From Nitrospiraceae bacterium (GTDB taxonomy: Bacteria; Nitrospirota; Nitrospiria; Nitrospirales; Nitrospiraceae), in the NCBI GenBank assembly GCA_011391455.1, contig JAABQN010000053.1, forward strand, positions 1 through 10,741: a stretch of 10,741 nt of DNA, written 5' to 3'. The notes under the pieces are model-generated. The model was not told where the DNA came from. It worked only from the letters and a program-made list of their open reading frames with translations, and ran no database searches. This document shows, piece after piece, positions 1 through 7,001 of this stretch (position 1 is its first letter; each line of letters opens with the position of its first letter). The translations under genes and the position numbers were made by a program.

Positions 1-45
1 TTCTGAGTTATCCGAAAACCTCAAACTTCGGACCTCGAACTGTCG
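1..45. repeat. Right part of an inverted heptad array (word family ACCTCGA), cut by the window edge
   Basis: Three 7-base units in perfect phase lie at 18-24, 25-31 and 32-38 (ACCTCAA, ACTTCGG, ACCTCGA). They are preceded by TTCTGAGTT at 1-9, which is the end of a complementary-type left arm. The same words in the same order (TTCTGAGTT, short loop, ACCTCGA units) occur at 10401-10444, so this is a truncated copy of that element. It lies just upstream of recX, presumably in the gap after an off-window recA. Confidence 0.65.
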
Positions 46-73
46 CCTTTCCCGCTCGCGTACCGAGTAGGCG

Positions 74-553
74 ATGAGCAGGCGCATTGCGAACAAGGTG
101 GCGCCATCTTCCGATTGGTGGCTGCAACTGGCGGTACGCGCGCTGGCCCGCAGCGATCGCACGACGGCCCAGATCGAACGGTTGCTCGCGGCGAAGGGGG
201 CCTCTCCCGCACAGATACGAGCCACAGTTCGACGGCTGATATCGTTGCGATACCTCGACGATGTCGCGTTTGCTGCTCGGTGGGCTGATCGTCGACTCGC
301 CCGCATGCCGATGGGGCGTGCGCGCCTGCAAGAAGAGCTGCGTGCTACCGGCTGTCCTGAACACATCGTGCATGCGACGTTGCTGGCCACCTATCGCAAG
401 GTGAGTGAACGGGATTTGGCCATGCAGGCGATCGCAACGGCTGGACGGACCAGTTCGGCACAGACGCTTGGCCGTGTAGCGAGACTCTTGAATCAACGAG
501 GATTTGACGAAGACACCATTGAGACGGCATTGGGAATGCGGAATGATCAATGA
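74..553 (+). CDS. recX: Regulatory protein RecX
   Basis: RecX binds RecA filaments and modulates (usually limits) recombinase and coprotease activity in the cytoplasm. The product has 159 residues, the usual size for the family. It is mostly helical three-helix repeats and carries the family signature: YLDD at residues 60-63 followed by FAARW, then G81-R-x-R-L-x-x-E-L (81-89) and a GCP turn at 93-95. The start is fixed to ATG 74 or later because an in-frame TAG lies at 68-70; no clear Shine-Dalgarno sequence precedes it. The neighbour alaS fits the common recA-recX-alaS order. The last six codons (residues 154-159, GMRNDQ) and the stop codon are formed by the first three units of a heptad array, so the native C-terminus was probably different. 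Identification rests on motif and context and is firm. Confidence 0.9.
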   Translation: MSRRIANKVAPSSDWWLQLAVRALARSDRTTAQIERLLAAKGASPAQIRATVRRLISLRYLDDVAFAARWADRRLARMPMGRARLQEELRATGCPEHIVHATLLATYRKVSERDLAMQAIATAGRTSSAQTLGRVARLLNQRGFDEDTIETALGMRNDQ

Positions 554-637
554 GGAATGTGGAATGGTCGGAGTCGGACTCACTCTGATGATTCGCGAAC
601 ATTTACCATTCAAAATTCAACATTTCACATTCGACAG
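533..637. repeat. Inverted heptad array with conserved core (GGAATGN / CATTYNN), recX-alaS gap
   Basis: The left array has five 7-base units in exact phase from 533 to 567 (consensus GGAATGN; the third unit is TCAATGA and supplies the recX stop). The core at 568-599 starts TCGGAGT CGGACTC and contains TCTGATGATT. The right array has five units from 600 to 634 (CATTTAC, CATTCAA, AATTCAA, CATTTCA, CATTCGA) followed by CAG. Left and right words are near reverse complements, so the whole forms an imperfect hairpin. The core and flanking words recur at 6902-6999. Confidence 0.8.
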
Positions 638-673
638 AATACGCGTTTATGAATAATGCGGGCTGAGACTGGT

Positions 674-3304
674 ATGAAGAATAGTACTCAAGAATTGCGG
701 CAAGCCTTCATTCGATATTTTGAACAGCATGGCCATCAGGCCGTGCCGAGTTCCGCTTTGATTCCTCAGGCCGATCCCACATTGCTCTTCACCAACGCCG
801 GCATGAATCAGTTTAAACGGGTGTTTCTCGGCGAGGAAACGCGTGCCTACAAACGGGCGGTCACAGTGCAGAAGTGTCTTCGTGCAGGGGGCAAACATAA
901 CGACCTGGAGAATGTCGGCTACACCAGACGCCACCATACGTTCTTTGAAATGTTGGGGAACTTCTCTTTCGGCGACTACTTTAAGGAAGATGCCATCCAG
1001 TTCGGTTGGGAGTTTTTGACTCAGACGGTCGGCTTGGCAAAGGATCGGATGTGGGTGACGATCTTCCGCGACGACGACGAAGCGGACCAGTTGTGGAAGA
1101 AGGTCGGGGTCCCTGCCTCGCGGATCGTGCGGTGCGGCGAGAAGGATAATTTCTGGCAGATGGGCGATACCGGCCCCTGCGGGCCCTGCTCGGAACTGCA
1201 TTTCGACCAGGGGCCGTCGGTACCGGGCGACGATCGGCCGAACGGCGAGGGCGATCGCGTCATCGAGATCTGGAATCTCGTGTTCATGCAGTTCAACCGG
1301 GATGCAGGGGGGACATTGCATCCCTTACCCAAGCCCAGCATCGATACGGGCATGGGATTGGAACGGTTGGCGGCAGTGGCGCAAGGAGTCTACAGCAATT
1401 ATGACAGCGATGTGTTCACACCGTTGCTGACCGCCGTGGCTGCCAGGGCGGGAGTTCGGTATGGGGAGCAAGACCAGACCGATCGGTCGATGCGTGTGGT
1501 GGCAGACCATCTTCGCGCAATCACGTTCTTGATGACAGATGGTGTCTTACCCTCGAATGAAGGACGCGGCTATGTGCTGCGAAGGATTCTGCGCCGGGCT
1601 GCGCGGCATGGACGGCTGCTGGGCATCGTCGAGCCCTTTCTCTATGAATTGACGGAGGCGGTCGTGAGCCAAATGGCCGGGGTCTACTCTGAAGTGCGAG
1701 GCGCAGCCGCGACGATTGCCGAGGCGACGAGAGGCGAAGAGGAGCGGTTTATCGCCACGCTCGATCAAGGATTACCGATTCTCAATGAGATGATCGCGAA
1801 GGCCCGTTCGACCGGGAATAAGGTTCTCACCGGTCCAGATGTATTTAAGCTCTACGACACCTATGGGTTCCCGATGGACTTGATGGGAGAGGCTTGCCGT
1901 GAGCAGGGGATGACGCTCGATGAGGCGGGGTTTGATCAGGCCATTGAAGAACAGAGGAATCGCGCGCGCAAAACCGGCGGGTTTGAACAGGAGATGGCTC
2001 GGCCTGCGGTTGCGGAACTGGCCGGGCGCGTCGGGGCAACGAAGTTTATCGGCTACGATCGCCTGGAGAGCGAGAGTCTCGTGCAGGCGATTTTGAAAGG
2101 TGACCGGTTGGTCAAGGAAGCGGCGGAAGGCGATGAGGTTGAAATTGTTTTGGATGTGACGCCGTTCTACGCGGAAGGCGGTGGGCAGGTTGGCGACCGG
2201 GGCCTGTTACTGGGCCATGACGGGCAGGTGGAGATCACGGAAACCACAAGGCCTGCGCCGACTGTGATTTTACACAAGGGGACCGTTACGAAAGGGCGGG
2301 TTCGCGAGGGCGAGGCTCTGCACATGACCGTCAATGCCACGACGCGGCAGGACGCTCAGCGAAACCATACCGCCACTCACTTGCTCCATGCTGCCTTGCG
2401 CGATTTGCTGGGCCCTCACGTGAAACAGTATGGGTCGCTCGTCGGGCCGAATCGTTTGCGATTCGACTTTGCCCATTTCAGACCGCTGACCTCCCGCGAT
2501 GTGGATGAGATTGAAACCGTCGTGAACAACGAGGTGCGGAAGAATGAGCGGGTGGCGACTGAGGTGATGAGCATTCAGGATGCGGTGGCCAAGGGCGCGC
2601 TGGCCTTCTTTGGCGATAAGTACGGTGAGCAGGTGCGCGTTGTCACGGTCGAGTCGTTCAGCAAGGAACTCTGTGGTGGAACGCACTGCCGGCAGACGGG
2701 GGAAATCGGCCTGTTCAAGCTGGTCTCGGAGACCGGCGTCGCAGCTGGTGTGCGCCGTATCGAAGCTCAGACCGGCAGCGGGGCGCTCGCGCACATGAAG
2801 CAGTTGGATACTGACATTCGAGAACTTTCGAATCTGCTCAAGGTCGGCCAGTCCGAGCTGGTCGCCAAAACACGAAAGATATTGACGCAGCTGAAAGACA
2901 AGGAACGTGAGCTGGAAGAGGTGAAATTGAAAATGGCCGGCGGCTCAGCCGCCGAGGCCATGGCAAAAACCATTGCCGGCATCCAGGTGCATGTGCAGCG
3001 CACCGATGGTCTGGACGTGAACGGCATGAGGGCGCTGGCCGATCAGTTGCGGGACAAGTTGAAAAGCGGTGTCGTGGCTCTTGGAGCTGCCAACGATGGC
3101 AAGGTCTCGCTGCTGGTCGTCGTGACGAAGGATCTGATTGCCCGGCTGAAAGCGGGCGACCTTATTAAGGAGATGGCGGTGGAAGTCGGGGGCACCGGCG
3201 GTGGCCGGCCAGAGATGGCACAGGCAGGCGGGAAGGATCCAGCCGGGTTGGATGCTGCGTTGGAAAAGGTTTTTGAGCTGGTCGAACGGATGTTGGAGCG
3301 GTAG
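674..3304 (+). CDS. alaS: Alanine--tRNA ligase (AlaRS)
   Basis: This cytoplasmic class II synthetase charges tRNA-Ala and edits mischarged Ser/Gly. It is full length at 876 residues from ATG 674, where the N-terminus MKNSTQELRQAF matches the usual family start; ATG 656 in the same frame would add six residues with no support. The N-terminal catalytic domain carries the typical TNAGMNQFK and RRHHTFFEMLGNFSFGDYF stretches. The editing domain has the zinc-site motif HTATH (H565, H569) and CGGTH (C667, H671). A charged coiled-coil-like segment around 725-755 precedes the C-Ala/DHHA1 domain, which has the glycine-rich GGTGGGRPEMAQAGG near 839-853. It is followed after 4 bases by ruvX, suggesting one transcript through deoC. 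No strong promoter is visible; the upstream gap is entirely a heptad-array element. Confidence 0.97.
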   Translation: MKNSTQELRQAFIRYFEQHGHQAVPSSALIPQADPTLLFTNAGMNQFKRVFLGEETRAYKRAVTVQKCLRAGGKHNDLENVGYTRRHHTFFEMLGNFSFGDYFKEDAIQFGWEFLTQTVGLAKDRMWVTIFRDDDEADQLWKKVGVPASRIVRCGEKDNFWQMGDTGPCGPCSELHFDQGPSVPGDDRPNGEGDRVIEIWNLVFMQFNRDAGGTLHPLPKPSIDTGMGLERLAAVAQGVYSNYDSDVFTPLLTAVAARAGVRYGEQDQTDRSMRVVADHLRAITFLMTDGVLPSNEGRGYVLRRILRRAARHGRLLGIVEPFLYELTEAVVSQMAGVYSEVRGAAATIAEATRGEEERFIATLDQGLPILNEMIAKARSTGNKVLTGPDVFKLYDTYGFPMDLMGEACREQGMTLDEAGFDQAIEEQRNRARKTGGFEQEMARPAVAELAGRVGATKFIGYDRLESESLVQAILKGDRLVKEAAEGDEVEIVLDVTPFYAEGGGQVGDRGLLLGHDGQVEITETTRPAPTVILHKGTVTKGRVREGEALHMTVNATTRQDAQRNHTATHLLHAALRDLLGPHVKQYGSLVGPNRLRFDFAHFRPLTSRDVDEIETVVNNEVRKNERVATEVMSIQDAVAKGALAFFGDKYGEQVRVVTVESFSKELCGGTHCRQTGEIGLFKLVSETGVAAGVRRIEAQTGSGALAHMKQLDTDIRELSNLLKVGQSELVAKTRKILTQLKDKERELEEVKLKMAGGSAAEAMAKTIAGIQVHVQRTDGLDVNGMRALADQLRDKLKSGVVALGAANDGKVSLLVVVTKDLIARLKAGDLIKEMAVEVGGTGGGRPEMAQAGGKDPAGLDAALEKVFELVERMLER

Positions 3305-3308
3305 ACTG

Positions 3309-3884
3309 ATGGAGGATGGTAAACGAGTGCTCGCGCTCGATTACGGAACGGTGCGGATTGGCGTGGCCCTCAGTGATGAAATGGGATGGACCGCCCAACC
3401 GCTTGAGACGCTCAATCGGCGCACGTTGGACCGGGACATTGCGCATATCGCCTCCCTCGTAGGGACGTATGCAGTCAGACAAGTGCTGTTGGGATTTCCC
3501 ATCCAATTGGATGGCCGCGAGGGTCCGGCGATCAAGGCGATGCGCGAGTTTCAGGCTCGGTTGGAGCAGGGAGTGCCAGTTCCAGTTATTCTGTGGGACG
3601 AACGGTTGACGACGAAGTCGGCGGAAGATCTCTTGATTGCAGCCGATGTCAGCCGGAAAAAGCGGAAGGGTGTGGTGGATCGCATCGCCGCGTCGATTCT
3701 GCTTCAGAGCTATCTGGCGAGCCTTGAACCTGTATCGAAGATGGAGTCGGCATTACAGGCGGATGAGTATTCTGATAGAGGAACGGTAGAACCACCTCAT
3801 GAGCCTACGGATCATTCTCGGAAGTCTGCTGGTCGTAACGGTCGCACTTGGCGTCGCGGCCTATCAGACGATTCGCTGGGCTGA
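3309..3884 (+). CDS. ruvX: Putative pre-16S rRNA nuclease / Holliday junction resolvase-like YqgF (RuvX)
   Basis: This is an RNase H-fold cytoplasmic nuclease of the YqgF family, linked to maturation of the 16S rRNA 5' end. ATG 3309 starts 4 bases after the alaS stop and puts the first motif at the normal place: LALDYGTVRIGVALSD with D11. GFPIQLDG is at 62-69, WDERLTT has D97/E98, and GVVDRIAASILLQSYL has D124. The conserved domain ends near residue 139, the usual full length. The remaining ~52 residues are a hydrophilic tail (ending RTWRRGLSDDSLG) whose last 28 residues overlap the start of mltG by 86 bases in another frame. The reading frame is open upstream of 3309 inside alaS, but the family alignment supports this start. 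Confidence 0.93.
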   Translation: MEDGKRVLALDYGTVRIGVALSDEMGWTAQPLETLNRRTLDRDIAHIASLVGTYAVRQVLLGFPIQLDGREGPAIKAMREFQARLEQGVPVPVILWDERLTTKSAEDLLIAADVSRKKRKGVVDRIAASILLQSYLASLEPVSKMESALQADEYSDRGTVEPPHEPTDHSRKSAGRNGRTWRRGLSDDSLG

Positions 3885-4884
3885 AGGCCCGGTTATTCCC
3901 GCAGAAACGCACCCTCCCTCGAAAGTCGTCGTCATCCCGGATGGCTCGACGTTTCAACAGGTCGCTGCGTTGCTTGAGCGCGAAGAATTGATCAAGAACC
4001 GGTTTTCCTTCGTCCTTTTTGGAAAATCAAAATCTGCCGACCGGAAAGTACATGCAGGTGAATATGAGCTGAACCCTGGCATGACTCCGGCAGAGATTCT
4101 TGCGATGTTGCTCAATGGCCATGTCCTGCTCCATCCGCTGACGATTCCCGAAGGGCTCACCATCGTCCAAATTGCCGAGGTCGTTTCGCAACAGGGTCTC
4201 GCGGATCGCGTGGAGTTTCTCAGGCTTGCAAAAGACCGTGAATTCATCGCATCGCTTGGGATTAAGGCGGAGACGCTGGAAGGGTACCTCTATCCCGACA
4301 CGTATAAATTTCCCCGTGGGGTCAAGACGCGAGAGGTGTTGGCCGCCATGGTCGAACAGCTCCGGGAGGTGGTCGGTCCTGATCTCCTCGCCCGGATGCA
4401 GGAACGCAAGATGACGATGCATGAAGTGTTGACCCTCGCCTCCGTGATCGAAAAGGAGACCGGGTCTGGCAGCGAGCGGCCGGAGATTTCAGCGGTGTTT
4501 CACAACCGGCTCAAGAAGCGCATCCCGTTACAGAGCGATCCCACAGTCATTTATGGTTTGCCGGGATTCGACGGAAATATACACAAGAAAGACCTGTCGA
4601 GCCCCAGTCCCTACAATACCTATCGGGTACAGGGACTGCCGCCGGGACCGATTGCCAATCCGGGCATTCAAGCGATTCGCGCGACGCTCTATCCGTCTGA
4701 TTCGCGCTCCTTGTATTTTGTTTCTAAGAACGACGGCACGCACCAGTTTTCCGCGACGCTGATCGAACACAACAAAGCGGTAGAGAAATATCAGAAGCGG
4801 CCTTTTCGCCGGGGGACGCGTTCCTCCCAGACGTCAATCGTCCCAGGGGAAGGGGCTCTTGCTGACAAAGAAGGAGTGTCGTGA
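3799..4884 (+). CDS. mltG: Endolytic murein transglycosylase MltG (YceG family)
   Basis: MltG is an inner-membrane protein that cleaves nascent peptidoglycan strands and is thought to set glycan chain length. The product has 361 residues. A single N-terminal membrane segment spans roughly residues 3-22, followed by a LysM-like region (about 44-110) and the catalytic YceG domain with GYLYPDTYKF (162-171), the active-site stretch ASVIEKET with E218, FHNRLKKRIPLQSDPTV (234-250) and SPYNTYRVQGLPPGPIANPG (270-289). E218 is the probable catalytic glutamate by comparison with the E. coli enzyme. The C-terminus has an extra basic tail after residue ~330 (KRPFRRGTRSS). The start overlaps ruvX by 86 bases; a GAGGAA at 3778-3783 is rather far upstream for a ribosome binding site, so translation may be coupled to ruvX. 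deoC starts 3 bases after the stop. Confidence 0.95.
   Translation: MSLRIILGSLLVVTVALGVAAYQTIRWAEGPVIPAETHPPSKVVVIPDGSTFQQVAALLEREELIKNRFSFVLFGKSKSADRKVHAGEYELNPGMTPAEILAMLLNGHVLLHPLTIPEGLTIVQIAEVVSQQGLADRVEFLRLAKDREFIASLGIKAETLEGYLYPDTYKFPRGVKTREVLAAMVEQLREVVGPDLLARMQERKMTMHEVLTLASVIEKETGSGSERPEISAVFHNRLKKRIPLQSDPTVIYGLPGFDGNIHKKDLSSPSPYNTYRVQGLPPGPIANPGIQAIRATLYPSDSRSLYFVSKNDGTHQFSATLIEHNKAVEKYQKRPFRRGTRSSQTSIVPGEGALADKEGVS
4871..4876 (+). promoter_or_regulatory. Ribosome binding site of deoC
   Basis: AAGGAG lies 11 bases before ATG 4888, inside the last codons of mltG. It is the clearest Shine-Dalgarno sequence in the window and supports the chosen deoC start. Confidence 0.75.
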
Positions 4885-4887
4885 CCG

Positions 4888-5598
4888 ATGTCTGAATGGA
4901 ATGTACCGAATCTCATAGACCATACGGTGCTCCGGCCGGACGCGACAAAGATGGATGTCCTGCGGCTGTGCCGGGAGGCGAAGGAGTTTGGGTTTTCCGT
5001 AATTTTTGTCCCGCCTTGCTATGTGGATGAAGCGGTGGCAGCGGTCGCTGGCACCGCGATTCTGGTCGGCATTCCTATCGGGTTTCCCCTGGGCGGTCAC
5101 ACGACGAAGGCCAAAGTCGCCGAAGCCGTTGAAGCGGTCACGCGCGGCGCGCTGGTGCTGGATATGGTCATCAACGTGAGCCGGCTGAAGTCGGGCGAGC
5201 GAGAGTATGTGCGACAGGACATTGCTGAAGTGGTGAAGGCGACCACGGGCGTTGAACATAAAGTCATACTCGAAACCTGTTATCTGACCGATCAAGAGAA
5301 ACGTACGGCCTGTCAATTAGTCGTGGAGGCAGGGGCCGACTACGTGAAGACCTCGACCGGATTCGGCGCAGCCGGCGCGACGGTTGAAGATGTGAAGCTG
5401 ATGAAAGAGGCTGTGGCCGGTCGCGCTAAGGTGAAAGCCTCCGGAGGAATTCGAGACTGGAAGACCACGCTGGCCATGTTGGAGGCCGGTGCGGATCGAA
5501 TCGGCACCAGTGCAAGTCTCGTGATCATGGCCGAATGGACCCAGGCTGAAGGGCAAAGTTCAAAGTCGAAAGTTGAAAGTCCAAGGTCCAAAGTCTAA
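4888..5598 (+). CDS. deoC: Deoxyribose-phosphate aldolase
   Basis: This class I aldolase cleaves 2-deoxyribose-5-phosphate to glyceraldehyde-3-phosphate and acetaldehyde in deoxynucleoside catabolism. The product has 236 residues. The catalytic set is complete: D92 in VLDMVINV, the Schiff-base lysine K154 in ADYVKTSTGFG, and K183 in KVKASGGIR. NLIDHTVLRP (residues 8-17) is the usual N-terminal signature. It is the last gene of the tight alaS block and is followed by the DeoB-like gene, the preceding step of the same pathway. The conserved barrel ends near residue 215. The last 14 residues (from Q223: QSSKSKVESPRSKV) and the stop codon are encoded by an intergenic heptad array (unit AAAGTYN), giving a low-complexity K/S-rich tail without family support. 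Confidence 0.96.
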   Translation: MSEWNVPNLIDHTVLRPDATKMDVLRLCREAKEFGFSVIFVPPCYVDEAVAAVAGTAILVGIPIGFPLGGHTTKAKVAEAVEAVTRGALVLDMVINVSRLKSGEREYVRQDIAEVVKATTGVEHKVILETCYLTDQEKRTACQLVVEAGADYVKTSTGFGAAGATVEDVKLMKEAVAGRAKVKASGGIRDWKTTLAMLEAGADRIGTSASLVIMAEWTQAEGQSSKSKVESPRSKV

Positions 5599-5700
5599 GA
5601 GTCGGGGATCGAAGTTCCGAACACTCCATTCCTCAGATCGCCTCGCCCTTCCCGGATTTTTTATCCGCCTTTAACTCAGAACTCAAAACTCAGAACTTCT
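5555..5700. repeat. Paired heptad arrays (AAAGTYN / AACTCAR), deoC-deoB gap
   Basis: The left array has six contiguous 7-base units at 5555-5596 (consensus AAAGTYN; one AAGGTCC variant), with a seventh in-phase word GAAGTTC at 5611-5617. The right array has four units at 5673-5700 (AACTCAG, AACTCAA, AACTCAG, AACTTCT). The reverse complement of the right array shares the AGTTC words of the left, so this is a weak inverted pair with a ~55-base spacer. The spacer includes a small CGGAT/ATCCG hairpin at 5653-5667 with a T5 loop. Confidence 0.75.
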
Positions 5701-5725
5701 ATGCTCGCCCCGCTTCTGCTATAGT
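5697..5725 (+). promoter_or_regulatory. Probable sigma70-type promoter of the deoB-like gene (extended -10)
   Basis: The -10 box TATAGT lies at 5720-5725 and is preceded by TG at 5717-5718 (extended -10, TGCTATAGT). A weak -35 candidate TTCTAT lies at 5697-5702 with a 17-base spacer. Only six bases separate the -10 box from ATG 5732, so the expected transcription start is at or next to the start codon, which implies a leaderless or nearly leaderless mRNA. The same TGCTATAGT string occurs at 7583-7591. Confidence 0.6.
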
Positions 5726-5731
5726 GCGCGC

Positions 5732-6889
5732 ATGATTGCTCGTGTGATTGTGCTGGTGATTGATGGACTCGGTGTCGGGGCCATGCCCGACGCGGCGGAA
5801 TACGGCGATGCCGGCTCCAACACCTTGGCCCATCTGGCCGATGCCGTTGGGGGGCTCGATCTTCCTACGCTGGAAGCGCTCGGGCTTGGCCATATTACAG
5901 AGATCAAAGGTGTGCGGGTGATGGGACAGCCGGACGGGTGTTTCGGTCGTCTTGGATTTCTGTCGAAGGGCCTGGATTCCATAGCCGGCTATTGGGAAAT
6001 GGCTGGTCATCCCACGGACGTTACCGGGCCCCTGTACCCCAAGCAGTTTCCTCCTGACATGGTTGCAGCCCTCGAACAGGTATTTGGGCGCAAGATCGTT
6101 GGCAATATCCGCTCGTCAGGAGTCGCCATGCTTCGCGAGTGTGAGGCTGAACATCTGTCGTCTGGCGCGTTGATCGTCTGGACGGATGGACGGCGAACCT
6201 GCCATGTGGCGGCGCATGAGAGCGCCATGCGACGGGACGAGTTCTTTCAGCGTTGCCGGGACGCAAGAAAATTGCTCAAGGATCCCTGGGGCATTTTGCG
6301 TGTGTCCGCTCATCCTCTTTCAGGCGATGCCGGTGCAGTGCAGTTCAGCCCCCAGCCTCGTGAATTCGTGCTTGAACCACCGGGGCTGACGATGTTCGAT
6401 GTGCTCAATCGTGCGAGCCAGATTTTGATTGGAGTGGGGAAAGTAGGCGATCTCTTCAGCGGCCGTGGGCTCACTCGTTCGGTTCCCGTTGCGCACTGGT
6501 CTTCATTGCTTACTGAGGTGACGGGGATGTTGAAAAAGGTTCCCCGTGGATTGATTTTTGCCGGGCTCGATGTCCTGGAATCAGATGCGGCACAGTCGGC
6601 AGCGGCTCTCCATGATTTTGATCGACAGCTATCCGGATTACTGGAGCAGCTTCGCCCAGGCGACCTGCTCGTCATAACGGGCGATCATGGACGGGATATG
6701 ACGAAGGCGGATCAGGCCTCGACGCGTGAATATGTTCCTCTCTTGGTCACTGGGCCTAAATTGGCATATGGGGTGCATCTCGGCATCAGAGCGTCTGCTG
6801 CCGATCTTGGACATACCATTGTGGAAGCTCTGCAAGGGGGGCAACTTCCTGTTGGTGAAAGTTTTCTCGATGCCCTTCGCGCAGGATAG
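5732..6889 (+). CDS. deoB: Phosphopentomutase-like protein (divergent DeoB)
   Basis: DeoB isomerises (deoxy)ribose-1-phosphate to the 5-phosphate using two metal ions. The product has 385 residues, the normal length, with family features along the chain: VIDGLGVGAMPDAAEYGDAG with D11, GYWEMAG (86-92), GRKIVGN and VWTDGRRTCHVAAHE of the cap domain, IGVGKVGDLFSGRG, ITGDHGRD with D318/H319, and STREYVPLL (330-338). Compared with the DeoB sequences I remember (E. coli, B. cereus), one metal site is kept (D11, position 83, D318, H319). The phospho-acceptor Thr is Ser83. The three ligands of the other site (Asp and His of the DFDxxxGHRRD stretch and His of GTDHTRE) are absent: that region reads GLDVLES and QASTRE here. 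The fold family is therefore clear but phosphopentomutase activity is uncertain. Context after deoC favours a role in deoxynucleoside use. The frame opens at ATG 5732 directly after a promoter; no ribosome binding site is present. Confidence 0.85.
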   Translation: MIARVIVLVIDGLGVGAMPDAAEYGDAGSNTLAHLADAVGGLDLPTLEALGLGHITEIKGVRVMGQPDGCFGRLGFLSKGLDSIAGYWEMAGHPTDVTGPLYPKQFPPDMVAALEQVFGRKIVGNIRSSGVAMLRECEAEHLSSGALIVWTDGRRTCHVAAHESAMRRDEFFQRCRDARKLLKDPWGILRVSAHPLSGDAGAVQFSPQPREFVLEPPGLTMFDVLNRASQILIGVGKVGDLFSGRGLTRSVPVAHWSSLLTEVTGMLKKVPRGLIFAGLDVLESDAAQSAAALHDFDRQLSGLLEQLRPGDLLVITGDHGRDMTKADQASTREYVPLLVTGPKLAYGVHLGIRASAADLGHTIVEALQGGQLPVGESFLDALRAG

Positions 6890-6904
6890 CACGCGTTCCG
6901 CGTG
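6890..6904. other. Short GC hairpin directly after deoB stop
   Basis: CACGCG at 6890-6895 and CGCGTG at 6899-6904 form a perfect 6-bp stem with a 3-base loop, starting immediately after the TAG of the deoB-like gene. There is no following T-run, so it is not a standard intrinsic terminator. It may stabilise the 3' end or be chance. Confidence 0.35.
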
Positions 6905-6999
6905 AATCGGAATTAGGAATGGCGAATGGTAAATGTTGAATTGTCGGAGTCGGACGTGATCTGATGATTTCCAAACATTCAACATTGAACATTCGGCAG
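6902..6999. repeat. Inverted heptad array with conserved core (GGAATGN / CATTSRR), deoB-ridA gap
   Basis: The left array has six 7-base units in phase at 6902-6943 (including GGAATTA, GGAATGG, CGAATGG). The core at 6944-6975 starts TCGGAGT CGGACGT and contains TCTGATGATT. The right array has three units at 6976-6996 (CATTCAA, CATTGAA, CATTCGG) followed by CAG. Left and right are near reverse complements around the core. The element ends 2 bases before the ridA start codon. It is a second copy of the element at 533-637, with different unit numbers in each arm. Confidence 0.8.
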
Positions 7000-7001
7000 C
7001 G

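Noticed and set aside
624..653. Promoter for alaS (TTCACA at 624-629 with TTATGA-like -10 near 647)
   Set aside because: The -10 match is poor and the area is heptad-array sequence where such words arise by composition; not reported as a feature.
656..673. AlaRS start at ATG 656
   Set aside because: The six extra residues have no family support; MKNSTQELRQ from 674 matches the usual N-terminus.
647..1321. Long - strand open frame (224 codons) opposite alaS
   Set aside because: The + strand encodes the conserved AlaRS catalytic domain; no recognisable product on the - strand.
5653..5667. Intrinsic terminator after deoC
   Set aside because: CGGAT/ATCCG is only a 5-bp stem, the T-run is in the loop and not after the stem.
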